This document shows positions 1 to 11,715 of a DNA stretch of 64,000 bases, one piece after another. Source of the stretch: Polytrichum commune (taxonomy: Eukaryota; Streptophyta; Polytrichopsida; Polytrichales; Polytrichaceae); the NCBI GenBank assembly GCA_950295325.1, contig OX485807.1:44792440-44856439 (forward strand), written 5' to 3'. A program made the translations under genes and the position numbers. Position 1 is the first letter of the stretch. Every line of letters begins with the position of its first letter. The notes beneath the pieces were generated by a model. That model ran no database searches, was not told where the DNA came from, and saw only the letters and a list, made by a program, of their open reading frames with translations.

Positions 1-154
1 TCAATGCAGAGAGCATGAAGTGATTGCCAAGGGACTAACTGGTCCATTAAGGGGTTCAGACCTTGTTCCCAGCTTTATGTCCTTCACGCTTTGTTGCCTA
101 GAAGGACAAGCTGTGACAAGTTGAAGGAAAATACAGAATGAGAAGGTGAATTAC

Positions 155-3100
155 TGTTCAAGAATTGTGTTGAGCGCATATTCCGGAGGACCTATAAGCT
201 GCCTTGCTTTCCCGGTCTCCACATCTGCAACCCAGAGACTAATCAATGTCACTGGGGAGTCAACCTGAACAAAAACGACACAACCCACCCCGGCAGAGAA
301 TTTATATAAGCCCCTTCCTGAAAATAATTAGAGGAACTGCACGGGCTTAAAAGGACATACATGAAATTTCAAAAAGCAAACAAAGACAGGAGCAATAAGA
401 GATTATCTAGTAACTACACTACATTTGGATTCTAGCGTTTCCCCACGCTAATATACAAAGCTAAAACAGCATGCCAAGACTTTGATGACACCAAACTCAA
501 TGCCCAGTCCAATTCTCTGCCCAAACTGAATCACAAATCTGATGCCACTTTCCTTACATAATTATTATTTTTGCAAGAATACCCTCAAAGCACAACAAAT
601 ATGGAAATTATTGTGATCAACATAACTTATACTCAGTCTAAGAGGGCAACTTCAAAAAACTACAAGTTGCTGCTGCTCCTCAACTATGGCACACGTGAAC
701 ATGAGCATGAACATGAAGCAAGGCTTGGACCTCCGTCTAGTCACCGTAACATTGAGTTCATAGACCAAATATTCATTACGCCCTCTTGTCTCCTTCAAGT
801 GATATTTGGCTCTGAGAATGGTTCCTGTGTAGAACAGCATAGTGAGAGCATGGCAGGAAAGAATTTTGTACCTGATCTGCTTCTCTGATGCAGAATGCCA
901 GATGACGGCCATCCGGTGACCTGCAGCAAACAGATTTTTAATTATTAAGAGTTAGGAGATGCCAGTATACACAGTGAACTCGTACTAAAATGTAGCCATA
1001 TCCTGTGCAGGTTTCATCAAATCTTCACAGAATAAATGAAAAGGCCCTATCACAGTCGTTGCAAAAAAACACTCACCAGTTGCAATGATTAATTTTGGAA
1101 CCTTCAGGAGGCCCACTCAAAATGCGCTCCTCGCCTAAAGTGTGGTCCTCAAGCAACTTGTAGATGGTGATCCCTGTAAAAAATGACCTGTATGAGAGCT
1201 TAGTCAAAGAGAAAGATCCGCAGTGATGATAAGTACCTGTGAGAATTGACTGAAATGCTTGAACACAGATGTACAGATTGGTTGTATGAAAGATTATGAA
1301 GTAAAAAAGCCGCAAAATACTCACATCCTGCTTTTTGTGTTGTACTCTGGATCAATGCGCATGCCAGCCAGCTTTAGCTCTGGCCTTGCAAGATATGACA
1401 GTGGTGGTAATGCACGTCGCTGTAGAAAAAGGACTTGATCTTTGTTAGGAGAAAATGAAATTCTAGGTGTTGGGGAGGCATCCACAATTGCCCTGATTTC
1501 TTCTGGGGGAGATTGGTACATACCGTCCGCAGCTTCTTCCACTGGAGAAACAAGGACAATAAGCTAAACAACATACTCCAATATATCAATCAGATGAAAT
1601 GAAATAACAGCTCAGAGAATGAATGTAAGCCCCTTTCTTGAAGATAATTCGAGGAGGAAATGCACAGGTTCAAAAGCCCATGTATGAAGATTCAAAAGGC
1701 AATCTAAACCAGGAGCAATAAGAGAATACCTAGTTACTCCACTACATTTGAATTTTAGCGTTTCCCGCACTAATATAAAAAGCCAAAACAACATGCCGTT
1801 ACTTTCACGACACAAACCTCAATGCCCAGTCCATTGATGAACCTAGGGCACATATGAACCACGCTGTAACAAAAAAGTTTCCCCACTCCAATTCTCTACC
1901 CACACCAAATGACAAATTTGATGCCACTTTCCTTCAATGATAATCGTTTTTGCAATAGTCCCCTCGATTGACAATAATTATCGAAGATATTGTGATCAAC
2001 ATAACTTATACTGTCTAAGAAAGACAGATCCTCGTATACAGGTACAGGTAAATGAGAGCTGAGAACTGGGATTAATTTACCTGTTGAAGAAGCATAAAAT
2101 TTGCATTGGTCAAACTTCTAAATTTTGAGGAATACATTGTCTGGACTACAAAATGGTTGCAACTATGATGTCTAAAGATGATCGATGTGACACTAAAAGG
2201 AGTTTACCTTGTAAGGAAATCAAGAAAGAATTTAGTGACTACTCCGTCTATATTGAAGATTCTTACCATCTTTCCTTGACGATTCTGGTTTCATTCTAGC
2301 CAATGTAGAGACCAACTTTTTGACTTTACTGCTTCTGTTTTTTCTTTTCCTTTTTTGCTTCATTTTCGCCACTCACATTCATGCTGTAAAATTTCTTCAG
2401 TTGTGGAGCTTCCTTCTTCCACCATGTTAATTTGTCTGATGAGTGTATGAAGAACTTCAGTTTCTTACATTCCTTGAGTACGTCATTTCAAATTTGAAGA
2501 TATCGAAGTTGTAGGAGTCAAAATAGTGCATAGCAAGTGGCTCCAACAGTCGGAGAACAAAATGACATGTCTATACAAGGCCAAAGTCGACGATACGATT
2601 CAGACATTCATGCAAATCGCAAATAATCAGGGGATCTCACTCAATCTTATATTTTTTATACACGTGCGTTAAGTTGGTACTTTATGGGAGGTTCTTATGT
2701 AAAAATTTAGAAATTTAAGTAACCCTAATTCAATTTCTTTATAAAAAAAATCAAAACCCTACAAGTGCTCCTTAGAAATGCAGTATACACTTTCCTATTA
2801 TCAAGTGTGCTCTGAGACTATACTGATGTGCCTCTATAAAAATTGCCACAAAAATGACGCTGCAGATACGAAATAGAGTGCATAAAGTTAATCTCCTGCT
2901 ACTTCAGCTCTGTCGAAATTTACAAGTTTGAAATAAAATAAGGGCTATTCTGTTAGAGTTGCTTACAACATGTGGAGCTCAACTTTTATGAATATTGCTA
3001 AAATGTTACACTAAATAAGTTTCCTGAAATTCTGCCGAATGTTTTCATAAATGATTTCCTTGGATTCTGCTGAAAATCTGCCACACATGTTTGTTAACAT

Positions 3101-3740
3101 ATATCATGTAAGTATCTTGTGATGATCGCTTTAATGGCCATCTGATACTAAGTCAAGGTCGTGAATAACGTGAAGTACATATTGTACAGATCAATAATGT
3201 AACAGTAAACCAATGTTGATAGAGTTTTAAATATTCCAAGATATCTATTATTGTCGCTGCACATATTGCTCTTCAAGCTTATAACATAAATCAGGCAGGT
3301 CTGCCTGCTCCTTATTATAGGAAAGATTTTCTTGAATAGTACGATACAGTATAGTATCAATACGAGAATATTCTTGACACAAATTTAGGCTGACTTTCAA
3401 ATGGAGCGCTCACAAAGAGAATCCCGGGTTCCAGGAGTATCCAACAATGACCAGTGGTGGAACACTTTATAGCTACAGGTATCGGAGAGGCTGTAATTAG
3501 GATTTCAAGAGGGAGTAGATAGGACACTTTATAATGTAGTAATATTATGCGTTCGCCAAAGACACACGCACTGTGATTTCTTACGAATAACTATATTTGA
3601 GGAAGAGAAGAATTGATTACTAGCAAATAACAATGTACACACTCACCACTGCCATTTCCATTGCCTCCACTGGTGGCTGAAGCAATCGTAGATTCCAAAT
3701 TTGTGATGGGGACCAGGCCCTGAACAGAGTGAATTCCCAT
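155..3740 (-). CDS. GEP: Glutamyl endopeptidase (GEP, prolyl-oligopeptidase family S9), N-terminal part, runs off the left edge
   Basis: Serine peptidase of the S9 family; the Arabidopsis orthologue (CGEP) is a chloroplast glutamyl endopeptidase. Exons on the minus strand: 3749-3647 (first ATG at 3740), 1541-1325, 1187-1077, 920-872 and 264-155. All junctions are AG/GT and the frame stays open, giving about 193 residues of a protein usually above 900. Recognised blocks: SPPEEIRAIVDASPTP, ISFSPNKDQVLFLQRRALPP, LARPELKLAGMRID, SFFTGITIYKLLED, WSPDGRHLAFCIREAD and LWVADVETGKARQL. These are the start of the N-terminal beta-propeller; the catalytic hydrolase domain lies outside the window. The exon ending at 155 stops at a GT donor and the next exon is not visible in 1-154. 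The N-terminus as modelled (MGIHSVQGLVPITN) is short and does not look like a transit peptide; an alternative first exon is possible. Family assignment is firm, start is uncertain. Confidence 0.92.
300..2030. repeat. Dispersed direct repeat in two introns of GEP (about 300-645 and 1620-2030)
   Basis: Two diverged copies of one roughly 330-400 bp sequence lie in the intron between exons 920-872 and 264-155 and in the intron upstream of exon 1541-1325. Shared stretches include AGGAGCAATAAGAGA, TCAATGCCCAGTCCA, TGATGCCACTTTCCTT and ATTGTGATCAACATAACTTA. The second copy carries an extra 40-50 bp. The sequence shows no coding potential. Confidence 0.85.
2040..3640. other. Long GEP intron, no further feature seen
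   Basis: AT-rich intron sequence between the GEP exons ending at 3647 and starting at 1541. Apart from the repeat copy at its 3' end I see no gene, RNA or clear transposon in it. Confidence 0.6.
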
Positions 3741-4303
3741 GCCTCCAACCTTCAATAGACATCAATGCCACAAAATAAATTCTTATTCTCTGCAACAGTA
3801 GTTAGCAACTATCAGTTGTTATTCACACATTCGCAGACTCTCCACACGGAGGCTTGGAATCACCAAAATTGTAGCAAAATAATCATTCAGCCAAGAACTT
3901 CTTATGTCTGAAAATCGAGCTAGCGGGGGGATCCTCAGGAGCAGGCACCGTTGCGTGTCATCAATCTCTATAAGTCGCATTGCATAGAAATTACAGCTAT
4001 CTCCCGGTGTCTCCATCTCCACGGTGCAAAGCATAGCCTCGTCATCCGAACTACGTCACTAAGTTGATTAAGTACACAGGATTCGGATCGAACTGAAACT
4101 AATTAAACTTCATTGACATCGACAGAGACTCTTAACTTTCCACATCCACGGCCGGCAGCTTTGTTCAGCACAAATACTAACATCTTCAACCTCTTAACTC
4201 CCTATTCCAACAGCACAGGAGCCTAAATGCAAATATCATCTCTAAAGAATCGTATAATCGAGGCGAAACCGATCACGAATGCGCCTGGGAGCTTCCCACA
4301 TAC

Positions 4304-4410
4304 CCGGTACTGAGGCTTTCCACGAATTTCTGTCCTTCCTCCTATACAATGCTTTGCAATACCGAGAGAACGAGAGAGAGAGAGCTCGAGCTCGGGGTTT
4401 GCTTTATAGA
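4304..4410 (-). promoter_or_regulatory. Putative core promoter and non-coding first exon of GEP
   Basis: On the minus strand a TATA-like TCTATAAAGC (4410-4401) is followed by a CT-rich tract (about 4390-4360), typical of plant 5' leaders. The stretch then runs to a good donor, CCGG|GTATGT, at 4304. No ATG occurs between the CT tract and this donor, so the exon would be untranslated and splice to the exon at 3749. The start site is inferred from spacing only. Confidence 0.45.
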
Positions 4411-4899
4411 TTCATCTGAAACACACGACCAGCGGTCCCTCTCACCGTCCTCTGGAGAATGTCCTGAGACGCTCTAACTTAATGGATGTACTGGATGAAC
4501 CGATCGATGACCTGATCAGATAAATTGAGGCAAATATAACAATTTCCAATTATTGTAGGATTCCATGGAAAATCATTTCTGACAACGAAGTTTCAGTAAT
4601 TGCTGACATGGCGCTTCATGATTGGACAAAACTGGTGATGAATTGTCACAATGTCCCATTTTATACACATTATTTGTATAACACCTATAACAAGGGGGGG
4701 CCTTTTTACAGAAATGTGCATTGAAAATTCGCCCCTTTATAAGTCTATTGTGATTCATACTAATTTCATTTCGATGGACTAACTTGAGGACCTGACCTTC
4801 ATAACACTACACAGTTCCTTGGCTACATTCCATGGGACCAAGTATCATCACATGAGCGTAATTCTCCTTTGATGACAAGATTCCTTGTTTATCTCAGGT

Positions 4900-5904
4900 G
4901 CACTCAAACTTTGTTGTACTATGATTTTTTTGACACACAACTGTAAGTTATCAAAGCTTCTTAATCTCAACCTCTTTCTTTGGAAAGGGATCGTCATGTA
5001 GGTGCTTAGTAATGTCATGCCGATTTAGGTATTGATTTGTCCAACATAGTAACATCCGGGTTCTACATAACATTTTCACCCTCAGGAATGGTAAGTGTTA
5101 TGAACATGTACCCATCACCCTCTAGACGCTCATCATCCTTTGCATGAAGATTCTCTTTTCTGTGGCAAGAGAATGTTACCACATCCAATGTAAAAGCCAT
5201 GAAATAGTATGAAACCTAGAGTTGCTTCTCTTAGTAATGTTGTCGCCCAAAACAGTCCAATTCACATCATTTGTGATGAACCAGATGCAAACTTATAGAG
5301 GGTCAAGTTTTTATGCTAGATGGATGCGAGGTCAAATTTGGCGACAATTCCCTTCTGCCAAATTTGAGGGCACCATCCACACACTTCTCTACTTTTGAGA
5401 TAAATACACATAGGTGAATAGATGGATGATGTTCCTTTTGGATGAATGAAGGTGAATAGCACTTACTTGCGGAGTATTGTAAAAATCCATGGGCAATTAC
5501 TTCCGAGCTCCAAGGAATGTTAAATTCTTCCATATTTTGTTTCACACTTGTGGACAAGGCCCTTCATTATTGGACAAAAAGCATTGGTGGTAAACCTATA
5601 GATGCTCCGCCATCCGTTTAGCACATGCTCCGGAGTGGTAGCAGTTCACAAGGGTTTTGGATTATCATTATCGTTTCGAGGTATTCGGCATCGGTGTAAA
5701 AGCCCCCTAGGGAATATCATAATCATAGTACACTTTGGGACTTTGGTCTTGTAAGAACATTGCACCTTTTTTGCCTTTAACTACCATAGTACCTATTTTG
5801 CCTCCCCCATCGTAAATCCCGTTGGACCATGTCAGTGGATAAGTTAATGTAGGCCTTAGAATATCTCTTTTGGGGGAGATCTCAAACTCCATGGTCGTTG
5901 ACAT
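4900..5904 (-). pseudogene. Decayed protein-like fragments, family not recognised
   Basis: Read on the minus strand, several short stretches look like former coding sequence broken by stops and frame changes: MEFEISPKRDILRP (near 5890), NMEEFNIPWSSEVIAHGFLQ (near 5545) and ERLEGDGYMFITLTIPEGEN (near 5110). They run in the same direction over about 1 kb. The right part (5700-6010) is also homologous to the interior of the MITE at 8086-8396, so this may be a larger relative of that element or a captured host-gene fragment. I do not recognise a family. Confidence 0.3.
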
Positions 5905-6010
5905 TTCTACCTTGATGTAAACTGAAGTGGTACCAAGATCAGTTCAACAACCATTCACATATTTTACAAAACCTTGGGACGACTTCATGGTCTATGGTGT
6001 AAATAGCTCC
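5700..6010 (-). mobile_element. Inverted relative of the TAA-target MITE (family A)
   Basis: The reverse complement of this stretch matches the left two thirds of the element at 8086-8396. It has an end of the type GTTTACACCATAGACC, then GTCCCAAGG, TGGTTGTTGAACT, CAGTTTACA and CATGGAGTTTGAG in the same order. On the plus strand it ends at 6010 and is followed by TTA. The other end is not resolved. Confidence 0.6.
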
Positions 6011-6099
6011 TTAACTTGTCAATATCTCAAATGAAATGATACCACCCTTGCGGTGGCAAAGAAATGTTATTATAATAAAAATTTAATGAAATTTTGTTC

Positions 6100-6390
6100 G
6101 GGGAAAAGAAGACGAAGAGAAGAGAAGACAAAAGAATGGTCATACTTGCATTTTTTTCAAAACTGCCCTTTTTTGACATGTATTAAAAAAACCCAGCACA
6201 TTCACTTTTTGGTGCATGGTCATTCCTCTTGGTCTATTCGGTTCACACCTAGTGAGGGGCCCAAAGGCTTTATAAATTGACATTTTTTTTTTGAAGAAAT
6301 CGGACCATGAAAGTTGGACCATGAAGTCGGACCATGGAAAAATGCCATCTTCCATGGTCCAACTTCATGGTCCATGGTGTAAACTAGCCC
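6100..6390 (+). mobile_element. MITE family A variant with subterminal GGACCATG repeats
   Basis: The right end reads TCCATGGTGTAAACTAGCCC at 6371-6390 and is followed by TAA. Just inside lies an imperfect palindrome built from GGACCATG / CATGGTCC words (6300-6380). The interior (CAAAACTGCC, CAGCACATTCACTTTTTGGT, TTCGGTTCACACCTAGTGAGG) is shared with the copy at 44850-45085. The left end is not clear. Confidence 0.7.
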
Positions 6391-8085
6391 TAACCTCAGT
6401 TATGGTTCAGTGGGTTGATAAGGTGAATGCACATGTTCTTAACTTTCTGAACATTTGAACATACGTAGGGGTTTGGTAACAAGATAAATTGGTAATGCCA
6501 GCATTAACACATATACGAAACAAAGAACATGTCGATTTTGCGTATTGTTTTTGGATTGAAGGTGATTGAATTTTCAAATTCTTGAAGGGAAACTCATAGA
6601 TAACCTAGAATGGTTTTCTTTTGTACACTTCACATGTACTTGGGTGTGTATGTACACTTGAGAAAGCATTATAGGTCATTATCCACATGATATGTAGGTC
6701 AAGAAGTTTGTGGTGTCTACATAAACTCATCTACGTATTAGGAAGGTGAAAACACATAGAACCATTGTACAACCTATAAATTGAGAAGTTCATATATGTT
6801 GACTCTAAAATGATACATAAAATCTTGAAATTGTCTAATGAGACATTGAGGTCCGATTTACTTCAGCTACGCCTCATTAGAAGATATCAGAGGGCCGACA
6901 CTCCCCAAAAATTAGAAACTACGTGCAAATATTTATTCAATTTAATCAATTCAAATGTGTAAGAATACTTGTGAAAGTCAAAGGCATTACTAAAATATCA
7001 TCAAATAAAATAAAACGATAATAGCACGCAAATATAAGTTTCATGTTAGAATGACAAAAGACCCTTTCAAATGGTAAGTCGCATACACTGTAACCTCAAT
7101 GCTAATGAGGAGTTTGTAATATATTTTACTTATGAGTTCATTACATACTTTATTGACATTCATTTACATGCTTTTGGTTACACTTCAGGAATGAAATCCT
7201 AGTCATTTGTTTTTTTACGAACGGGAAGTGGACATATATATATATATATTGAATTTTGGGCCTTCGAGGTGAAGTGCACTCAATATTGGATTTGTGAACA
7301 CGCGACCTTGAAGAATGCGAGGGCGATTTTTTTTATTTTTTTTTTTGAATCAAGCGGGGTAAGCAACAATTGTCCATCATAATCATAATATTTAAAAATA
7401 AAAATAAAAAAGATTGGCGAGACTGCTCGGGGGTGCCAGATCGTGGGCCTTGGCCTTAACACCCCTTCCCCCCATGATGGGGTCATGGCTCGGCCAGTTA
7501 GGCTCTGCCCAAATGGCATGACCTCTAGCCCCAACCGAGAATGCACGAATACCCCTCCCAAATGGTAACCCTTCAATGCCCAAGGATCCCGATCTAATAG
7601 GCTTTTCAAATATCATTTTTGAAGTTAGAAGGTATTTGTATGTGTTTCTAGTATATATTTCAACTAAGGTGTCCCTTTAACTAGTCATCCTACCGATTGG
7701 CCGTATGCCTTATTGATCCATGCAATACAAATTTTTTCTTTCTCTCGTACGGGAACAAGTATCAAAAAAGTACATACATGCGTATATCAATAAGTGTCAA
7801 TTTCTCTCTATATATACATAGCGTATTTGATTATTGTTGTCAAAGAGGATTTTTTTTGGGTTAATTTGTGATGTGGTGTGCTACATTTAGTGTGGAACTT
7901 GTACACAAAGTTGTGTATTCTTTATCTACCAAATGAATATTCTATAGGTTTTTAACCTCAAAACATGGAATGTGGTTTTTACCATATCACAAGAATTCAT
8001 GAAATTTCCAACCGTGTATGGATGTCATATTTCCATCATTCCCGGTTATTTGAATTCTTGGATAGATGACTTTGAATTTCATTAA

Positions 8086-8396
8086 GGGGTTGTTTACACC
8101 ATGGACGATGAAGTTGTCCCAAGGCCTTGTAAAATTTGTGATTGGTTGTTGAACTCGTCCCAAGACCATTTCAGTTTACACCAAGGAAAAAAAAGTCAGA
8201 GTGACCATGGAGTTTGAGGTCTCCAAAAGGCATATTTCAAGGCCTACATTGTCCACTAACACGGTCTAATGGGTTTTGGGTGAAGTAAATTGATTTTCTA
8301 GGAATTTGGACCATGAAAGTTGGACCATGAAGTCGGACCATGGAAATGGGCCATCTTCCATGGTCCGACTTCATGGTCCATGATGTAAACTAGCCC
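8086..8396 (+). mobile_element. MITE family A, complete copy with TAA target duplication (PIF/Harbinger-like)
   Basis: About 311 bp. The left end GGGGTTGTTTACACC and the right end GATGTAAACTAGCCC are inverted repeats of each other with a few mismatches. TAA flanks both sides (8083-8085 and 8397-8399). Terminal GGG-N3-GTTT with a three-base TAA duplication is the pattern of Tourist/PIF-Harbinger MITEs. No transposase is encoded. Subterminal GGACCATG repeats form a hairpin at 8307-8385. Confidence 0.8.
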
Positions 8397-9654
8397 TAAG
8401 TCTTTCATATTAAACCATCTGGTTTGTGTGTTCCCAAAAGCAACTCCATCCTTTATTGTTGATAAGTGAGTGAATGTAGAGGAAAAGTGGAGAATTAGCA
8501 ACTAAGCTCGGTTAACAAGTCAATTGGTCAAAATGACGCTAAATCAACCACTTTAGATGAATAAGAAAGATTGCATTTTTAAAAGCATGAAGAAGAAGAA
8601 GAACTCTAGTCTTCAAAGGAGGTTGGAGTGAATAAAATGTATGTTCATAAAACATCCTTGACCACATCTTAAAGGACAATGATGTTGGGTGTAGAATCAC
8701 TTCACCCTTTGTAAGGAGTGCACACTATCCAAGGTCTGATGTTGAGTGGTAACCCGGATTTTGTTGTGAGAAAATCCAAATAAGTTGTCTCAATGGATAT
8801 TAAGGTGGCCATTCAACATAATTATATAGTTTAAGTAAACTATGTGTTTATAAATATTTATTATATATGTACATTAGCATGTATATGTTTTTATTTATTT
8901 TAAAATTCCATTGAAAACACTACAATAAGGTCTAAGTCTACTATACACTTTGGATCGCTGACTATGACCAAGAGAAATCCTAAAGAATAGTTTTTCTTTT
9001 CCTTTTTTTCCTTTTTTTTCTCACGGTCCTTAGTCACGTGTGAAAAATGGCCACAAGTTTGTAACTATAGTCCAGGGTCGGGTCCCTCATTCACACCAAC
9101 CCTAGGTTCGAATTGTTTCTCTGCTACAAGCTATTACATTTCATAATTTAACATGAACTCAAACATACATTAGATTATTGGATATGGACTTCTACAAGAC
9201 AATGCTCACATCAAACAATGGTGGTAAAGTCATGATATGACAAACTTGAATAGTCATAATGTGTAGAGACATTGTTCACTTTGAGAGTGGTGGCAAAACA
9301 TCGATATGCCAAAACCCACATAGTGACACATGCAAGCAATAGTTAATTTAGTAAGACACTTCGAAATCACCAAATATTCTCAATTAAGTAACCCACCCTT
9401 ATTTTAACGGCTCTTTAATTATGTACCTAAACTTAAGAGAAAAAAGAGCATAGTCTTTAAATTCTCCTCTTTTGTTGGTGGGTCACATGAGCCACAACAT
9501 CGGTATGGTATTCAATCGAGGAGTCACTTGGTAATTGTATTCAAAGAGCACTAAAGTAGGTGCACCAAACCCAATGTTTCTAACTTATCTCTCCATTCGG
9601 TAGCCCATTATGAAATGGGATACATTGTTTATGGTTTACATAGTGTCACGTGTG

Positions 9655-10085
9655 TAGTAGTGCGGACCTTGGACAACTAACTAAGTGGGCAACTATTTAG
9701 CCAGCTAAAAGCTCCGACTAGCTAAAGCTAGGCATGGATTTGGTGCCTCAAAAGAATAGCTAGCTATTATTAACTGCCATAATCTGAGCAAGGAAAGTTA
9801 TCTAACTAAATTTAGCTAATAGTTAGCTAGAATCGAGAGCCAACCGAGAGCAATACAATCAAATATATAATGTTTGGTTCCGTTTGAATGCATTTCTCTT
9901 CGGTTTAGAATGAATATGCATGTCACACAACTTTTTAGCTAGTCGAAGTTGAGTGAAAAAATGAGAGTTCCTGGAAAAGTTAGCTAGCTAAAGCTAAGGA
10001 AGAATCCTAGGTTCGGTGAACCTAGCTAGCTGAAGCTAAGTGACAAGTAGGGGCCCGGAAAATTTAGCTAGGTGATGCTAGTTGG
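9655..10085. repeat. TAGCTAGC-rich block
   Basis: Words such as CTAGCTAAAGCTA, TAGCTAGCT and AGCTAGCTGAAGCTAAG recur on both strands, giving many small palindromes. It may be a MITE with subterminal repeats, but I could not fix termini or a target duplication. Confidence 0.5.
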
Positions 10086-10089
10086 CCAG

Positions 10090-10607
10090 TTCTCCAAGGT
10101 TTGTAATAGTGTCACTTACCATATTTTGAAGCATATGCTAGGTTACACTAATGATGAACAACTACACCATTATGGTTATCTCATGACACTTGGTGTTCAA
10201 GCTCGCTTACTAATTTATGGGCATGAGTTTTTTAATTAGTGTTATGAGGTGTATGCCTATCTTGCACAATGGTCTACAAGTTGACTTAAAGTGTGCACAA
10301 ATGACACTTGGGATTAGTATACTCAAGAAAATCTTCTTCATGCACACTAAAATGTAAACACATGATTAATGCCATTAGTATGCTCAATAATATCTTCCCC
10401 TTGCTTACTAAAACACATAACTACCATCTCAAGTATTAGTCCCAATGTGCTACGCTAAATGTCATAATGTAATTGAGTTTTCACTTTATAAAATACTTAT
10501 GTTGATGAATAGTATCATATTGGCAATTAGTGGATGTGACACTTTGAGACCTCTAGGTATCTAGTTTAGGCTCTTTGCAAATAGTGTAGTCCCCTTTAAT
10601 GTAGATG
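10090..10607 (-). mobile_element. MITE family B, inverted and end-truncated copy
   Basis: The reverse complement matches the element at 10751-11300 over most of its length: TGCAAATAGTGTAG, TAGGCTCTTTGCA, GAGACCTCTAGG, AATGGTCTACAAGTT, TAGGTTACACTAATGAT. It lacks the outermost inverted end on its right side. It faces the 10751-11300 copy across about 145 bp. Confidence 0.8.
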
Positions 10608-10750
10608 TCAATTGTCTCCTTTGTTTTGGGGCGAATGTTCTTAAACCCTACCGAAGGGGAGAGCCAAAATGCTACAACTATTGTAGGACCTAGGGATTGC
10701 TAATGCTAGTCAAATCACCCCCAAATCGTGGTCAACAACCCAAACTACTC

Positions 10751-11300
10751 TACACCATTTATGGTATTCAGTGTCATGTACACTATTTGCAACGGGCCTA
10801 AAATAGATGCCTAAAGATCTCAAAGTGTGCTAATTGTCAATATGGGACTATTCGTCAACGTAAGTAATTTTTTAAAGTGGGAAGTTATTTACATTAGGAC
10901 TTTTAGGACAACACATTGGGTTTCTTAGGCAATGCTCTTCTTATTATATAAAAAATTAGTATGCAAAAGGAAAACATTACTTAGCATACTAATGGCGAAT
11001 ATCTTGTGTTTACATTTTAGCATGCATGAGGAAGATATTATATTGAGCATGTTAATGCCAAGTGTCATTTTGTGTGCACTGTAGTAAACTTGTAGACCAT
11101 TGTGTAACATATGCATACACCTCATTACACTATTGAACCTACTCATGCCATGATATTAGTAAGTGCACTTGAATGGCAAGTGTCATGTGGTGACACTAAC
11201 AGTGAAGTCGTTGATCATTAGTGTAACCTAGCATATGTATCAAATAGGGTAAGTGACACTATTATGCGCGTGACATTGAATACCATAAATGGGTGTAGTA
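10751..11300 (+). mobile_element. MITE family B, full-length copy with TA-type ends
   Basis: About 550 bp. The left end TACACCATTTATGGTATTCA and the right end AATACCATAAATGGGTGTA form terminal inverted repeats of about 24 bp, bounded by TA on each side. Related full-length copies lie at 50947-51470 and 55267-55727, and a shorter deletion derivative at 49413-49647. No transposase is encoded. TA at both ends fits a Tc1/mariner-like element. Confidence 0.8.
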
Positions 11301-11544
11301 AATTTGAATTGGATAAATAAGCAACGAACCTATATGGGACATGATTTTATTTTTACCCTCTCGGTAGGTGTTATATAACCAAATCCCTCTGTTTGCCTAC
11401 CTATTCACCACTGAGCCCAACCATTTTCTATTATTATTTCCTTTTTTAAAATGGGGGGGGGAATAATTTGGGTAATTTACAAAAAATAGAAGGCATGAGC
11501 CTATGAGATTGCATTGGTTATCCTGATTAGTGTGTGTTATTGTT

Positions 11545-11715
11545 TAGAGTTGTTCAATGCAATAACGTCTTGCTTGAGAGTTCAATTTTTAGTAACAAAA
11601 ATTCTTGAATAGGTTGTTCATACATTATGGACATAAATGACTTTGCTTGGTAGAATATTAACTTCTCATTTAATAGTCATAACACTGCATAATTGGGATG
11701 ATCATTGTAGTTACA
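11545..11715 (-). mobile_element. Fragment of the short TA-target MITE (family B/C interior), inverted
   Basis: The stretch contains CATAACACTGCATAATTGGG, GATCATTGTAGT and AGTTCAATTTTTAGTAACAAA. These are also present in the MITE at 26132-26343 and in the interior of 49413-49647. Ends are degraded. Confidence 0.5.

Noticed and set aside
3819-4034. Open frame of 71 codons starting MLCTVEMETP as first GEP exon
   Set aside because: It ends in a stop with no suitable donor in frame to join exon 3749-3647, and it does not resemble the family's N-terminus.
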